A stretch of DNA of 31,551 nt. Source: CAYFRC01 sp050946115. GTDB taxonomy: Bacteria; Bacillota; Clostridia; Christensenellales; Aristaeellaceae. Location of the stretch: positions 1 through 31,551 of the forward strand of contig JBMNUF010000027.1 in NCBI GenBank assembly GCA_050946115.1. The letters run 5' to 3'. The position numbers and the translations under genes were made by a program. Below the pieces are notes generated by a model, which did no database searches, had not been told where the DNA came from, and saw only the letters and a list, made by a program, of their open reading frames with translations. Positions 31,455 to 31,551 of this stretch are shown here, one piece after another; position 1 is the stretch's first letter, and each line of letters starts with the position of its first letter.

Positions 31455-31487
31455 CGCCTTCTGTGATAGAATAAAACACAGGAGGCG
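31455..31487 (+). promoter_or_regulatory. Promoter inside a ribosome-site-masking hairpin (IS256-type leader)
   Basis: CGCCTTCTGTG (31455-31465) pairs with CACAGGAGGCG (31477-31487), all 11 positions pairing with one G-U. The 3' arm holds the ribosome site AGGAGG (31480-31485). The loop holds an extended -10 box, TG-A-TAGAAT (31464-31472). RNA started from that box (near 31479) lacks the 5' arm and leaves the ribosome site free, whereas read-through RNA would fold and mask it. Confidence 0.75.
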
Positions 31488-31493
31488 TTAACA

Positions 31494-31551
31494 ATGGGAA
31501 GACCAAGGAAGTACAACGGACTGAGTGAAGAGAAGCGGAACATTATCAGCC
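31494..31551 (+). CDS. IS256-family (mutator-type) transposase, N-terminal fragment
   Basis: The first 19 codons, MGRPRKYNGLSEEKRNIIS, are seen before the window ends. Basic residues followed by L-S-E-E-K-R-x-x-I are usual at the start of Bacillota IS256-type transposases. The ribosome site AGGAGG is 8 bases upstream. The family assignment also rests on the terminal sequence at 31424. Catalytic residues are out of view. Confidence 0.65.
   Translation, partial: MGRPRKYNGLSEEKRNIIS

Larger units (their letters stand above)
31424..31551 (+). mobile_element. Left end of an IS256-type element
   Basis: From 31424 the sequence reads GGAGTCTGTAAAGAATTTTC, of the type found at IS256-family ends. A transposase gene starts at 31494. 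The element continues past the right edge of the window. It lies inside the IS1182-type transposase gene. Confidence 0.7.

Overview
The window looks like chromosome of an anaerobic Bacillota, probably a GC-rich member of class Clostridia. The inference rests on several points: MutS2 next to ZapA and a U32 peptidase, a PrsA-like lipoprotein foldase, topoisomerase IV-like subunits, AGGAGG-type ribosome sites, and coding sequence strongly biased to G/C in third codon positions. The species cannot be named from the sequence. Both edges carry insertion sequences of different base composition.

Layout. (1) 1-315: the 3' end of an ISL3-type insertion sequence, inserted into the start of an amidohydrolase gene. 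(2) 565-7321, minus strand: a compact operon for phenylalanine and tyrosine synthesis. The order of transcription is promoter, leader peptide, attenuator, aroF, tyrA, aroB, aroA, aroC, pheA, with overlaps or very short gaps. It converts E4P and PEP through DAHP, dehydroquinate, EPSP and chorismate to prephenate and its products; the aroD, aroE and aroK steps must be encoded elsewhere. The leader encodes a 29-residue peptide with the run FVYAYYYFYF, followed by a strong terminator, which is classic ribosome-mediated attenuation. (3) 7428-11068, minus strand: an accessory cluster of flavin oxidoreductase, P-loop kinase, methyltransferase and HD hydrolase, with decayed genes around it (a GNAT acetyltransferase and a DUF5714-like fragment). 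(4) 11224-12774, minus: a PrsA/parvulin lipoprotein whose catalytic domain is split by an acidic coiled-coil insertion.

(5) 12858-19637, plus: a translationally coupled run of ParE-like and ParC-like topoisomerase subunits, a DMT-type membrane transporter, a pentapeptide-repeat protein and a metallophosphoesterase. The pentapeptide protein beside its potential topoisomerase target suggests a Qnr/MfpA-type guard. (6) 19679-26748, plus: zapA, a U32 peptidase, mutS2, then an OmpR-type response regulator and its histidine kinase. (7) 26745-29496, plus: two promoters and a membrane-anchored 810-residue protein with eleven tandem H-x4-C...C-P-x-C modules, each a possible zinc site. (8) 29606-30097: a small four-helix membrane protein. 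(9) 30277-31551: an IS1182-type element whose transposase is cut by an IS256-type element. The IS256-type leader has a hairpin that would bury the ribosome site only in read-through transcripts.

The most unusual items are the Tyr/Phe leader attenuator, the eleven-module Cys/His protein beside a two-component system, the pentapeptide protein in a topoisomerase operon, and the read-through-sensing hairpin of the IS256-type element.
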